The notes beneath the pieces were generated by a model. The model was not told where the DNA came from. It saw only the letters and a list, made by a program, of their open reading frames with translations, and did no database searches. Positions 32,591 to 44,597 of a stretch of DNA of 64,000 bases are shown here, one piece after another. Position 1 is the first letter of the stretch. Every line of letters starts with the position of its first letter. The stretch lies in assembly GCA_946894095.1 (NCBI GenBank), contig OX335643.1, forward strand, positions 12,201,036 through 12,265,035. Reading direction: 5' to 3'. The position numbers and the translations under genes were made by a program. The stretch is from Incurvaria masculella. Its lineage: Eukaryota > Arthropoda > Insecta > Lepidoptera > Incurvariidae.

Positions 32591-33299
32591 TCAACGAAAC
32601 GATCGAACACGCACCATCGGAATTAAAATAAGGGATAGTTATTTCTAAGCTATGATAATAACACAAGTGGGATTGATAATATGAAAAGAAGACACATCGA
32701 TTCTGTCCCGCACGCCGAAATGACACTCCTAGGTTTCACTCCTTTCAGTACAAAATTGAAAGCTTATTAAATTATCAGTCGCTTATTGTCTTCTTCGAAA
32801 TGCCGCCACCTCGGAGTCATCACCGTTGGGGTCTGTTACCTCTAAAAGAGTTCAGGTCCCTGTCGTGATCACTCATTAAAGCTTTGGGACTTTGGAGTTA
32901 ACTCGGACTTTTATTATTTTGGACTACAATATGAACTGTAAACGCTGAAGGAAATAAAAGACAAGAACGCGCATCAGAACGCACGAGAGAACCTCCCATG
33001 GATTCCGTTTCATATAATAAATAATGGACTATAATTGTTTCTTATTTCTTAGTAAAGGGCTTCGTAAGGCGTAGTTAATACGAACGCGTTAGTTGAAAAA
33101 GTATAAAAACATTTACGAAAATAACTAGATAAGGTCATTGTCCTGTTAACGATATATCGTAGGTCTTTATTATAATCTCCGATCAACAATACAATGTTCT
33201 AAACTTTTCTCCTAACAGGATGAAAACCACCACGAGGCACTCGATGACCTACACTCTTCACTTGCATAAAGCTGCAAAACCATGTATTAGGGTTTAAAG

Positions 33300-33989
33300 T
33301 CAATAGCGCTTTTTGCAACCTATATGATATGAGCGCGAAACTGTACAGAGGTTTCCCTTGTCTGCGGATGGCATCTCAGAAGGTTCGGCGGGGTCCGTCG
33401 TCTCCGCGGGTATCTGGTTAATTCCAGTAGGTGTCATCATAGGCACTGTGTCAGCAGAGATCATTTGTTGCACTGGGTCTCTAAAATCATTAACGAAAGG
33501 CGGAATTGGCAAGTTATAAGACACTGCTGTCCTTGCCGGAGGGAAGTTGTTATCCAATTCGGACAGGGCGGCTTTAAGAGTGATGTACGTGGTGATGCTG
33601 CTTCCCAGCAATCGGTCTCGCAGGTGAGGCAGTAACCCACTCCTTATCCGCTTCACTATCGTTCCTTCCTGTAAGATGCCAGCTTTTCTGGCATATTTCC
33701 GCATCATGTAAAGATATTCCGTTCCCGATTCGCCTTGTTGTACTGACGTGTTAAATAGATCGGTATAATTGATCGTAGCTGGAAACTCATCCTTCAGTTT
33801 CTGTACGATTTCGAGGTAAGGCAAATCTCGAACCTCGTCGTAGAAATATGCGGCTGCTCCCGATAAGTAAAAAGACAACCCCACTTTTATCTCTTCGTCA
33901 TTCCAACCGTTAAACACTTTCACTGAATTATAGTTAATAATGAAGTCATCAAAATCGTCCATGTTTGAACCGGCGAATGAAAAAGCCAT
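33300..33989 (-). CDS. Gag-like protein in left foldback arm
   Basis: 229 aa with the pattern of a Ty3/Gypsy-type retrotransposon Gag (capsid) domain: FNGWNDEEIKVGLSFYLSGA, YLYMMRKYARKAGI and RSGLLPHLRDRL. The N-terminus is complete, starting in the loop region. The C-terminus is cut by the ~320-bp deletion of this arm, so it reads into unrelated codons at the end. No zinc knuckle, protease or polymerase follows. It is a fragment of a retroelement, not a host gene as far as seen. Confidence 0.75.
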   Translation of the reverse strand: MAFSFAGSNMDDFDDFIINYNSVKVFNGWNDEEIKVGLSFYLSGAAAYFYDEVRDLPYLEIVQKLKDEFPATINYTDLFNTSVQQGESGTEYLYMMRKYARKAGILQEGTIVKRIRSGLLPHLRDRLLGSSITTYITLKAALSELDNNFPPARTAVSYNLPIPPFVNDFRDPVQQMISADTVPMMTPTGINQIPAETTDPAEPSEMPSADKGNLCTVSRSYHIGCKKRY

Positions 33990-34249
33990 TATAAATAAAT
34001 ATGGTTTTACTTACGGTACCGAAACGAAGGGTCTCCTTTACTTACCAAGTTACTATTTTGATTACCTTGTCTAGTAAGAGTTAACTGGAAGGGAGGACCT
34101 GTTTCCTCTAGATACCTGAAAAAGCTGAAAGGAAATTCTTCTGATGGTGCGTTCTGATGATTGGTGATCAGGCGCCGGAACGTATCCGCCTGGATAGCTC
34201 GCAGAAAGCGAGTACGGGAAAAGGATCTTCAGGGGACGGATAGAACCCA

Positions 34250-34801
34250 CAGGAAGGAACGATAGTGAAGCGGATAAGGAGTGGGTTACTGCCTCACCTG
34301 CGAGACCGATTGCTGGGAAGCAGCATCACCACGTACACCACTCTTAAAGCCGCCCTGTCCGAATTGGATAACAACTTCCCTCCGGCAAGGACAGCAGTGT
34401 CTTATAACTTGCCAATTCCGCCTTTCGTTAATGATTTTAGAGACCCAGTGCAACAAATGATCTCTGCTGACACAGTGCCTATGATGACACCTACTGGAAT
34501 TAACCAGATACCCAAGGAGACGACGGACCCCGCCGAACCTACTGAGATGCCATCCGCAGACAAGGGAAACCTCTGTACAGTTTCGTCGTTGGAACCACAG
34601 GACCAAAGAGGTTTGAGACATTTGTTACTTGACCCTCAAATCCTAAACTTGGGACGTGTACGGAACAAACCGGACACCTCAATTCGTTGGACGATCCGCC
34701 GATCCCCATCGTGGATGACCAGCAGCAAACAACCTCCTGCGCTACCGAAGACCTTCAAGAGTTTAACGGATTACCATACAGACGGAAAAAAAGACCCATA
34801 A
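34250..34801 (+). pseudogene. Gag-like fragment in right foldback arm
   Basis: Starts mid-capsid (RSGLLPHLRDRL) because the inverted repeat begins here, and is near-identical to the left copy up to DKGNLCTVS. It then continues about 75 codons that the left copy lacks. A second frame (34687-35049) overlaps downstream and may be the true continuation after a shift. Incomplete, probably non-functional. Confidence 0.65.
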
Positions 34802-35980
34802 GTTTTAAGGGGCTAATGTGTAAAGTGTGGGCCGGTCTAACATTGTGTCGTGCTATAGTTTGCGATATTCTGGGTTATGGAACATTATTTTCTGAAACTT
34901 CAGAAAAACTGGCGCTCATATCATATAGGTTGCAAAAAGCGCTATTGACTTTAAACCCTAATACATGGTTTTGCAGCTTTATGCAAGTGAAGAGTGTAGG
35001 TCATCGAGTGCCTCGTGGTGGTTTTCATCCTGTTAGGAGAAAAGTTTAGAACATTGTATTGTTGATCGGAGATTATAATAAAGACCTACGATATATTGTT
35101 AACAGGACAATGACCTTATCTAGTTATTTTCGTAAATGCTTTTATACTTTTTCAACTAAGGCGTTCGTATTAACTACGCCTTGCGAAGCCCTTTACTAAG
35201 AAACAAGAAACAAGTATAGTCCATTATTTATTATATGAAACGGAATCCATGGAGGTTCTCTCGTGCGTTCTGATGCGCGTTCTTGTCTTTTATTTCCTTC
35301 AGCGTTTACAGTTCATATTGTAGTCCAAAATAATAAAAGTCCGAGTTAACTCCAAAGTCCCAAAGCTTCAATGAGTGATCACGACAGGGACCTGAACTCA
35401 TTTAGAGGTAACAGACCCCAACGGTGATGACTCCGAGGTGGCGGCATTTCGAAGAAGACAATAAGCGACTGATAATTTAATAAGCTTTCAATTTTGTACT
35501 GAAAGGAGTGAAACCCTTAGGTGAAACCTAGGAGTGTCATTTCGGCGTGCGGGACAGAATCGATGTGTCTTCTTTTCATATTATCAATCCCACTTGTGTT
35601 ATTATCATAGCTTAGAAATAACTATCCCTTATTTTAATTCCGATGGTGCGTGTTCGATCGTTTAGTTGACCAATGTTTGTTTACATTGAACGGTCAGACA
35701 TGAACTATCAAATAGAGGTGTCTTATTTGACAGACAAGTTGTCTTTTTCACCATCGCGATTTTTTTTATAAACACATTGTCAATTTGACTAGAATTATTC
35801 GTTGATTAGATATAGGTTTGACTACATAATTTGTCTGACTAATAGCCACAAAATAAAAAACAAATCTTGACATCTTATCATCATGACAGCTCTTTGTTTG
35901 TAAATAGTACAGTCTATGGCCACCTCCTAACCACTTCTTCTTTGTTTTCATGTGATCCTGAAATTATATCCCGTGAAAGC

Positions 35981-37314
35981 TGTTACGGATCCTTCACCAG
36001 TTCGCCGACCGGTCTGAGTTGGCGACCGACTTGGATCGTCGGTATACTAGTAGGCTTCTTAAAGCTTCGAAGCGGACCCGCGAGTCTGATAGGATGTTTT
36101 ATTCCTTTGAATAGTTATAGGAATCCAAGCGGATGAATGAACACCGATGAATAAGAAGGAGAAAGAGAAGTGTGACCGTAGATTGTGTCCTCTTATTGTT
36201 ATCTTTCTATTATAATATGTTTCGTACAAATATTTGAATGTTTTTTGAAAATGTAAATGATACTACGTGTCCCTTTCATCAAACTTTCGCGCGTCGTGCA
36301 TAGCCTACAAGTTTTTAGATTGTAGCGTGACCACGGTGTGAATGCGAGCGTGTACGGAAGGTTGATGCTTGTTTGAGAAAGGTAAATTTAGACAATAAGA
36401 TTTGTTATAAACCTGACATAGCTCCGCGCTCGGTTATTGTTTGGTAAATCTAAAATTAATAAATAACGATATCAGTTACATAATTTTATCTTTATTTAAA
36501 CGATACTTTAATTCTATTCTAATTCATCTTAATGGTTATTTTAATTTAACTAAATAATTTTAATAATTTAAAACATAACTTTAATTATATTTTTGTTCAA
36601 ATAACTTTTCTTAAGTTAATATTAGTTTAGGTAGGTAATCGGTCCTAATGACCGCTGTATTAGTAAATTAGGTAAGTCACAACCCTAAGGTTGAAAACTT
36701 ACTAATCAGCGTTTGTTTATAACGTGGTGTCGCACCACCATAATGCGAGGTGGCAGAAAAGTTTATTGTAACTACACCACGACACTTGGTCGTTTGAGCT
36801 AACGTTTAGCATAATTTTCTGCTACCGGGATAGGTAGAGTTTGTATCGTAGAATGATACACCTCCGTCCCGATTTCTGAGCGGTTTTGGAGGGTCGTAAA
36901 GCTTTCGGATCTTACTATCCAAGAGTTTTAGATGTAAGATGAAGGTTCCCCGACCTCATTTAGCATCGAGGTGTAAGTTACCCGCTTTAAATTTTCTCTT
37001 GACATTCTAGGTAGGCTAAATCCAAGGGGAAATTATTCATCGCCGGAGTAATGGAAGAATGTCGCCAGATATTCCTGGCGATTCATAATTATTGTTAAAA
37101 AGTTCTTTTTCATATAAAGAGCTTATTTTAGTCTGTCACTCGCGACACCTCGAAAAGAAAAGGTTTTTTTCTTCACGAGTACATTTTATTAATTCCTTAT
37201 TATTATTAGCTTCTTTATTAATTATTAATTGAATATAAATTAAGTCAAGAGATCCAGGTGTTTCATTCCGATTACCAGAGCTCCGCCCCCAAGTTTAAAG
37301 GTAATTTCACCACA
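35981..37314 (+). mobile_element. LTR-like block next to the foldback
   Basis: Starts TGTTACGGATCC and ends TTTCACCACA, so TG to CA, just where a family C MITE resumes. About 1.3 kb, non-coding. It could be the 3' LTR of the element whose gag is at 34250. No second copy is in the window, so the bounds are tentative. Confidence 0.3.
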
Positions 37315-37614
37315 ATATCGCCCATATTTCTTGTCAGAGATCCAAAATGTTGCTCAAAATAGCTTTATTTGATTGAACTAGATGTCTGATGACCTTTGGC
37401 ATTGTAAAATTGTGTTTGGTTTCCAAGTTATAACGTCCGAAAGTTCGGATTTTTCGCGCGTTTTATACAATAACTTTGGAGGTGGATTACGCAATGATAC
37501 AGTAAGAACATCTTAAAAAGATTCGTCATCAGACATAGCTTATTTAATCAAGATTTAGAATCTATTTGGGTTTTTGTGCCCGCAAATGAGTTGAGGCCGC
37601 CGGGTTGGGCCACC
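37315..37614 (+). mobile_element. Right piece of a split, internally deleted family C MITE
   Basis: Picks up at CGCCCATATTTCTTGTC, loses an internal block, and ends CGGGTTGGGCCACC before TTAA (37615-37618). With 26506-26533 it flanks the retroelement composite. Confidence 0.7.
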
Positions 37615-37689
37615 TTAAGTCGACAAACTTTGGATTGGTATTTTGCTAAAATGAATGCTTAGGAGCGCACTTCCCGACGAGACTATCCT

Positions 37690-38070
37690 GTTGGCGGGCG
37701 CAGCAACGTCGTGCTATTGCACTCTGGCACCTTATCTAGTTCAAAGAAAAAGACAGGCTCAATGATGAGAAGGATGCAACATGTCTACTCCAAATATCTG
37801 AGTCATGATTTGGATCCAAAACAATTTTTGCTGAAATTACAAAACGATTTATAGCTAAAAGTTGATCACAAAAGTGGTAGTAAATAATTAAACATAAACC
37901 AAATGTTTCAAAGAACAAGCTAGGCTTGATGACTTCCATTGTTTAGATTGTTTTGTTTTATCGTTGAGTTATCCATGCCCAAAGTTATTGCATAAAGCTT
38001 GCAAAAAGTTCAAGCTTTCGGACCTTATAATTTAGAAATCACATATAATATTATAACGCGATAGTCATCC
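37690..38070. repeat. Old, diverged family C copy
   Basis: AAAGACAGGCTC, GGATGCAACATGTC, TTTATAGCTAAAAG and TTCGGACCTTATAA follow family C order with many changes and no clear ends. Confidence 0.55.
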
Positions 38071-39105
38071 AGCAAGCAAAATAAAATAATTACTTGAAGT
38101 CTGTTTTTACGTCTGTATTTATTATTATATATTATATATTTATTATATTATTTATATAGTATGTATCGTACATGCGACTATGTATATATGCGTGTGTCAT
38201 GCACGTTTAAGTTGGGTTTGTAGCTTCCGAAAATTTGCGACAGTGGCTTTAATAGCGCGCTAGATGGCACATCTCCTTCCTCTTTTGTTCTGAGGTGTTC
38301 CCCCTTTCCTCCCTTCACATTTCTGACGGAACGTGCTGCTAATGCACTGCTCTAACGTTGTTGTGGCTCTTCAAAGTCTTCGGATTAACCACTGATGGGA
38401 TTAACATAGAGGAAAGGTGAAACAGGCTAGCCGTCAAACTATGACTTTTATTACGAAGGCAATTTCCTTACCTCTATGGCAATATCAGAATTATATTATT
38501 TTGGGCAATGATTATATAATGGATTTATAACGATGGATTTAGTGGTAGTTTTACGATTCAATGTGTAAACGTAAGGAATAGTAATTGAATCGCTTATTGA
38601 TTATTAAAAGGCACGTATGTAACATTTTTGGACAAATATACTTTTTTACGGATTTGGCCTTTGTCTATCCCATAGACCTAGCATGCGCGCGCAGCGCGAT
38701 GGTCTATCCATTGATGAGTATTTAAAATAATCTACGTAGATACATTCCTTCGTATGTTTTGTATTACACAATAAACTCGTTGATTAGTAAACTCTTTTGT
38801 AATATTCTTCATGATAAAAAAAATGAAAACAAATATTGGTTTTAATTGCTGAACTGAATTACAAAGCGTTTCTATCCATTCTTTAAAATAAAAATAATAA
38901 ATCGTTTTCAGTTAAGCCCAAAGAGTTCGGGAAAACGGTTCTACCACACGCTTTATGAACTGTTTTCTCGAAAACTACTTTTTCGTAACATTTTAATAAA
39001 TAATAAATAAAATAAATAATAAAATAAACCTTCTCGATTCTCGTCACAGCATTATTTTTCAATTGATACTGCTCTCTAACCCAGTCATTTCGAAGTGTGT
39101 CCGTT
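38071..39105. other. Intergenic stretch, nothing recognised
   Basis: AT-rich; an AGATGGCAC site near 38260. No exon or repeat ends. Confidence 0.4.
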
Positions 39106-39446
39106 CAATCATCATCCACAGGCAGCACACAGCACTCGGATTTGTCATATTTTATCATTAGCCATTTCAGCATTCACGGCGAAGAAGAACTGGCAAGAAA
39201 CTTCGCTGAATTTTTTCAACGTCCACTTAGTCTAAGTTTACAAATTTGTTTGCAACTGCTTACACAAATAAGGGTTATTGGTATCCTAAATGGTAACATA
39301 AATGGCAAGTATTTATCGTTGATGATAAAAGAAAAAACACAGATGAATACATTATTAATATTAATTCACAAAAATCTACCGTTCATGCCGTATGCAACAG
39401 TTCATGACAAATATCGGTTTGTTTTGCTAAGCCTATGTATGTCCAG

Positions 39447-39589
39447 TCGTTACTTATCAAATGTATACACTGGAAAGAGAAGGAATTTCTAAGTCCCTTT
39501 TACTCTATAGTTGACGTCAGCATGTCAGAAAGAGATCTCAAATTTGTCTCTATTTCCGGTGTATAGATTTCAGACGAAACGACTGTCCG
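39447..39589 (+). repeat. 143-bp direct repeat, left
   Basis: Near-identical to 40485-40622 (GTCGTTACTTATCAAATG through GGTGTATAGATTTCAGAC). The pair flanks the 206-bp tandem repeat. Confidence 0.85.
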
Positions 39590-39779
39590 TCATCTAACAT
39601 GTTGCCAATTGGAGCAGGCCAGTCCGCACAATCAGCACCCGTTCCGCTCTGACATTACGGTCCGTTCCTTTATGAAAAGCCGGGCGATTACGCCTACAGC
39701 TAGGATGGTGATTCATAACTGTGCTGAGGTACCCACACTTCCTCCAAAGAATACCCAATGCTTCCCCTCTTTAAATCGG

Positions 39780-40470
39780 ATTCGTCATTATTTCATACCA
39801 ACCTTTCTCAATCATCGTCACAACAGTCGTCACTATATAAATTCACTACGCCAACTTTAATCAGGGAAGAACGCCGAGGAGAACGCAGCTTATTTCTTCA
39901 ACTTTTATTCTACCTTAGCTGAGGTACCCTGCTCCGCTCGGGCCAAAGTAGTTTTGGACTGATGTCGAACCGAATTATTTCCTGAATGTTTAATGAGGTC
40001 CCATACAAACTTTCATCCCCTATTTCACCCCCTTATATTCTCAATCATCGTCACTATGTCAATTCACTACGCCAACTTTCGTCTGGGAATGCAGCTTATT
40101 TCTTCAGCATTTATTCTAACTTAACTGAGGTACCGTACTCCGCTCGGGTCAATGTCGTTTTGGACCGATGTCGAACCGAATTATTTCCTGGATGTTTAAT
40201 GAGGTCCCATACAAACTTTCATCCTCTATTTCACCCCCTTATATTCTCAATCATCGTCACTATGTCAATTCACTACGCCAACTTTCGTCTGGGAATGCAG
40301 CTTATTTCTTCAGCATTTATTCTAACTTAACTGAGGTACCCTACTCCGCTCGGGTCAATGTCGTTTTGGACTGATGTCGGGCCGAATTATTACCTGGATG
40401 TTTTATGAGATCCCATACAAACTTTCATCCTTTATTTCTCATTCTAGTGTAATTTTCGTTACAAACCCTC
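39780..40470 (+). repeat. 206-bp tandem repeat array
   Basis: GATGTCGAACCGAATTATT starts at 39961 and 40167; a GATGTCGGGCCG variant is at 40373. This gives a 206-bp period, with a diverged partial unit before the first. ORFs here repeat the same peptide and are not genes. Single related pieces are at 10026 and, inverted, 50325-50385. Confidence 0.9.
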
Positions 40471-40484
40471 AGGAGGCTGTACAG

Positions 40485-40622
40485 TCGTTACTTATCAAAT
40501 GTATACACTGGAAAGAGAAGGAATTTCTAAGTCCCTTTTACTCTATGGTTGACGTCAGCATGTCAGAAAGAGATCTCAAATTTGTCTCTATTTCCGGTGT
40601 ATAGATTTCAGACAAAACGACT
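40485..40622 (+). repeat. Direct repeat, right
   Basis: Partner of 39447-39589; only a few base differences. Confidence 0.85.
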
Positions 40623-40756
40623 GTACTACAAATATTTTTTTCTAAAACATTGTACAATGTAAAATCCAAATACATTTTATTTAGTGTCATTCTCAAAAAA
40701 ATATTTTCTATCCCACGTGACATCTGACCAAAGTCAGAAAAGTCAGTATTTTTGTC

Positions 40757-41140
40757 AGCCTCGGTAGTTTAGTGTACGACGCCTTGCGATTCGATAAGCT
40801 GGGGAAGCAACTCTGAGCGCGGTTAGGGTTTGGATGGGTGACCATTTTCAACCGTTGAGGCTGGCTGTGGTTCAGATTCCACGTAAAACTGTAGGTCCTC
40901 TTCCTTACTTATTAGGTGGTAGGGTTAATCCCGCCCGGGTTGGTATCATCGCATTAAATGAACGATGGTCGAAGCGGCAATGCAAATTGTTCGTGTTTTC
41001 CATCCAGTTCAATGTAACCGCGCAATATAAGGAAGGTCCTGACTGGCACCTAGTTCCCATGTGATGTGTTAGGCTAATATCTGACGGTCAGTTCGGTGTT
41101 AGCCCGAGTGTTAGCCACCCATGTGCAATTACATAAAAAA
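40757..41140 (+). mobile_element. 5S-type SINE, copy 3
   Basis: GTCAGCCTCGG start, then GCGGTTAGGG and GGATGGGTGACC (40832-40843) identical to the 5S rRNA internal control region; body as 47690-48072; end TTACATAAAAAA. Confidence 0.85.
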
Positions 41141-41389
41141 ACCTACAAATACATTGTCGGTTGATGTGGCGAACACATAACAAAACAAAACACAAAAAGC
41201 CGCCATCTAACGGCCACAAAGGGTGGTATTTTTTTATTTAGTTCATACTCGAATCATAGATGGCGCTAGCCGAACGCGAGCACAGAATATATAATATCCT
41301 GTGCCTAGCTCAAGTGTTTATTTTAGTTTTATTTAGAAAAACAAAAGACATGCATCAAGTTAAAAATGCATAATGTGCAATTGATCTGC

Positions 41390-42043
41390 TTTTTTTTTTT
41401 TTTTTTATTTGTTTTTTGGGCTCTGTCCAGTGTGGACAATTTGCCAGTTTCAAGTTTCACTTCTTGATTCTTGAATTCTTGAATTGAAGTAATTTATTCT
41501 GGTCCTTTCATAATTATCACAAAACAAACTTTTGGCATTGAAACTTTATTGATTGACGGTTTGATGAGATAATGGGTGAAAATAATTGAGTGAATTTAAT
41601 GAATGCCAAAAAAAATTTTTTTTTTTTAATCTCGCAAACACTTTTGCTAAAGATTTAATTATAAATCAAGAATAAAAAGTTTAAAAAGAACATAAATGCT
41701 ACTGAGCAAATAAGAGTAAAATACAAACAAAATTAATAGGTACTTCACTAAACAAAAAAAAAAACAATTTAAGAGGAGAACTATTTTACACATAATAGTA
41801 ACTACAGTTGAATATCATTACATCTAATAAATTTGGAAATAATATTTACTACTCTGGGTTGATCGAGGGTTAATAGGGTATTCATGTTGGCAGGAAGAGC
41901 AATTTTCGAATCTGTGAGTAGTTTATATAATGGTGGATTATTATTGAGAGAGCAAGAAAAAAATATGTGGTCAAGGTTTCCCTCATCTAATCCACATTCA
42001 CAGAGGGAAGTATCTCCAATGTGGATCTTAGTTAGAAATATTG
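41390..42043 (-). mobile_element. 5'-truncated sister of the I-type LINE
   Basis: Reverse complement of the LINE from 31929 to its A-tail, nearly identical apart from homopolymer lengths and few substitutions. It has lost everything 5' of the last ~240 bp of ORF2. The ORF at 41884 is its antisense shadow. Confidence 0.95.
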
Positions 42044-42587
42044 AAAAGCACGCTCAAGACTGCGATTCGCGCTTACAGCCCTCAAAAAGGCGTCCGGTGA
42101 ACGGTATGAAGTTGGCGCTGTGTCAGTGCAGTGCTCCCCACGCTTTGGAGCACTGCGTTCCTAAATGCGTATATTGCAGAGATTGCGACACTATACGCGT
42201 ACACGACCGTTCCGAATTGCTTATATTCACTGTGAACGTCATGTTGACATTAGGGACGTGACTCTAGACCGCACACAGGTCGTACAAAGCGCGCACGGCT
42301 GAGAGCATGTGCGCTGTGTACGCTGTCATCGAGCTGTCATTAAGCGTGTTTATCTGTAGTTCTCTGATCGTATGCACTTGTATTCTGAAATAAAGAAGGA
42401 CTTTTGCCGTTTGTTAATCTAGTTAGACATTTCTAGGCCTGATATAACCACTCTCGAGACTTACAAGGCATTTGCGAGGTAGTTAGGTTAGGCTCTGACA
42501 CATATATCTGCTCAAATTAGTTCCGATTTGATATCGTGCAGTTACGGCTATGAGCAGTAATATCAATTCGGAACAACAGTATCACTA

Positions 42588-43382
42588 TCACTACATAGTA
42601 TAAAACAAAGTCCTTTTCTCTGTCCCTATATCTCTATATCCCTATGTATGCTTAAATCTTTAAAACTACGCAACGGATTTTGATGCGTTTTTTTTTAAAT
42701 AGAGTGATTGAAGAGGAAGGTTTATATGAAATACTGTTATTTTTGAGGTTTCCAATGTGATTTCGTAAAACATTAAATTTATTCCGCTTACATTGCAAAC
42801 GCAGGCTGAACCCTACGAGATTTATCAAAATTATGTACTAATTATTGTACACATTGAAAAGGTCTACAAAAAACTCCGCCATAGTATATATCTATCTCTT
42901 ATGGAAATCTCACAATAACATGTTTTTGACATTTACTTTTTACGACAAATAATGGCTAATTTTCGAAGCGATTTTAACCAATACAGCATTAATGCTTATC
43001 CAATTAAATATCTTAAATACATTGTTGATTTAATATAGATCTATATGGCGCTATACACCATATGATTAAAATGAATATTTTCGGAGATATTACAGATTTA
43101 AAAATTGCGGGACGTAGCGTTTGCGGCGGTACCGGCCGGTCGGGGCGGCGCGGCGCCGCGGCGGGAGCGTGCCTATAAATAGTGCGTCGGAGGCCGCGGT
43201 TCTCCCTATAGCACTTTGAATTTAGCAGCGATCGGTCTAATAATAATATCTAAGTTTTTTTTTATTTTAAATATTTCAATGTAGGAACTCTTCGTAAAAA
43301 GGGTGAATTTGTGTATCATTGTGTCAAAATAATTTTGTTTTAAATGATATTATGCCCGTGCAAAGCCGGGACGGGCTGCTAG
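42588..43382 (+). mobile_element. Non-autonomous Helitron
   Basis: Starts TCACTACATAG after an A and ends GGGCTGCTAG before a T, as Helitrons insert between A and T. The end is preceded by a hairpin (GCCCGT with ACGGGC, about 43354-43376). No Rep-helicase. Inside is a GC-rich block with CTATAAATAG (about 43171). Confidence 0.8.
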
Positions 43383-43791
43383 TTCACTATATTCGTTTTC
43401 TTTGCGATCTTTGCAATGTACGCATTTTGGAACGTAGGGGAGGTAGGGCACTGTGTGTCACTTATTGACGTTTTTAAAGAGTAGGTAGTCCATAGTCTTT
43501 CCATCGTGTTTTTTCACAAACCTTTGAATGGACCTTAGTTGAACATTCAAGTTCAACTTAGAGCAATTGAATTAGACTCAAATTTGAGGTGAATTACTAC
43601 AATTAACGTCATTTGTTCCATGTTTGTTGTTTTGTTTCCGTAAGCGCGTACACAAGCGGTTCGAATCGTTTGTAAAGCTTACTGCTTTGAGCGTGCAATT
43701 TGATTCGGGGCGCTCTTGTAGACGCTTTTAGTAGTGTATTCGTTTACAGTTCAAATCGGAATACGCAGTTGTACGAACATAGTTCCGTTAA

Positions 43792-44340
43792 GGTGGCCCA
43801 ACCCGGCGGGGCTAACTCATTCGCGGGCACGGTACAAAACCGTACTGTCGCGCTCTGAGACTTTCTCTGTTTCAAAGAAAAAGACAGGCTCCGTGATGAG
43901 GAAGATGCAACATGTCCATAAAAAAGACAATGTGCATAGTGTATGATTTGATAAGATTTACGAAAATTTTCATTACAAAACGACTTATAGCTAAAAGTAA
44001 ACCACGACCGCTGTAGTAAAAAGTCTAACAAAAACCAAATAGATTATAAATCTTAATTAAATAAGCTTTGTCTGATGACTAATCTTTTTAAGAAGTTCTT
44101 ACTTTATCATTTCGTTATCCACCTCCAAAGTTATTGTAAAAAACGCGCGAAAACTTTCGGACCTTGTAACTTAGAAACCAAACACAATTTTACAATGCCA
44201 ACAGTCATCAGACATCTAGTTTGATCAAATAAAGCTATTTGATCAAATTTAAAATTAAGTTAATTTGGGATCTCTGACATGCAATTTGGGCGTGAACTTC
44301 TTTACCTGTTTGTATGGGGAGTGGAGAGGGATGGCCCACC
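43792..44340. mobile_element. TTAA-MITE family C, copy 3
   Basis: GGTGGCCCAACCCG start after TTAA (43788-43791); end GGATGGCCCACC before TTAA (44341-44344). 549 bp. Confidence 0.88.
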
Positions 44341-44597
44341 TTAACGTTTGTTTTCTAGCGCATGCATGGCTATCAGTTTTAATGGCTACTAAGGTTGTGT
44401 TTTTTGTTTTTTCGAATTAGTGTAATGCTGAGATTCATAGAAGTAACGAAGCATTTACACACTCTTTCGAAGTAACTTCTGCTTGTCTTGGCCAAATCAT
44501 ACCTTCCGGATATTAATTTTGACGTAAAATTGAAGGGACAAACGTTAAAACGTAAAATCATTTCGAATATTGCCTTATCACTTGTGTTCAGAAAGCA

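Larger units (their letters stand above)
26534..35926. mobile_element. Large inverted-repeat (foldback) retroelement composite
   Basis: The outer ends GGAGGTGGCCATAGACT (26534) and AGTCTATGGCCACCTCC (to 35926) start two long inverted arms. Left arm: 26534-26789, then, past a LINE, 32591-33668. Right arm: 34250-35926. The loop 33669-34249 is single copy. Each arm carries a gag-like reading frame pointing outward. The left arm lacks about 320 bp present in the right arm (about 34591-34912). It probably arose from one LTR-type element joined head to head to a copy of itself, perhaps by autointegration; that origin is inference. Confidence 0.85.

Noticed and set aside
39780..40470. CRISPR-like look of the tandem repeat
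   Set aside because: Units are 206 bp and contiguous, without short repeats and unique spacers, in an animal genome.
39609..40604. Series of ORFs with repeated peptides
   Set aside because: They are translations of the 206-bp tandem repeat in shifting frames.
41884..42261. 125-aa ORF
   Set aside because: Antisense of the truncated LINE tail plus flank; the same shadow occurs at 31720-32088.
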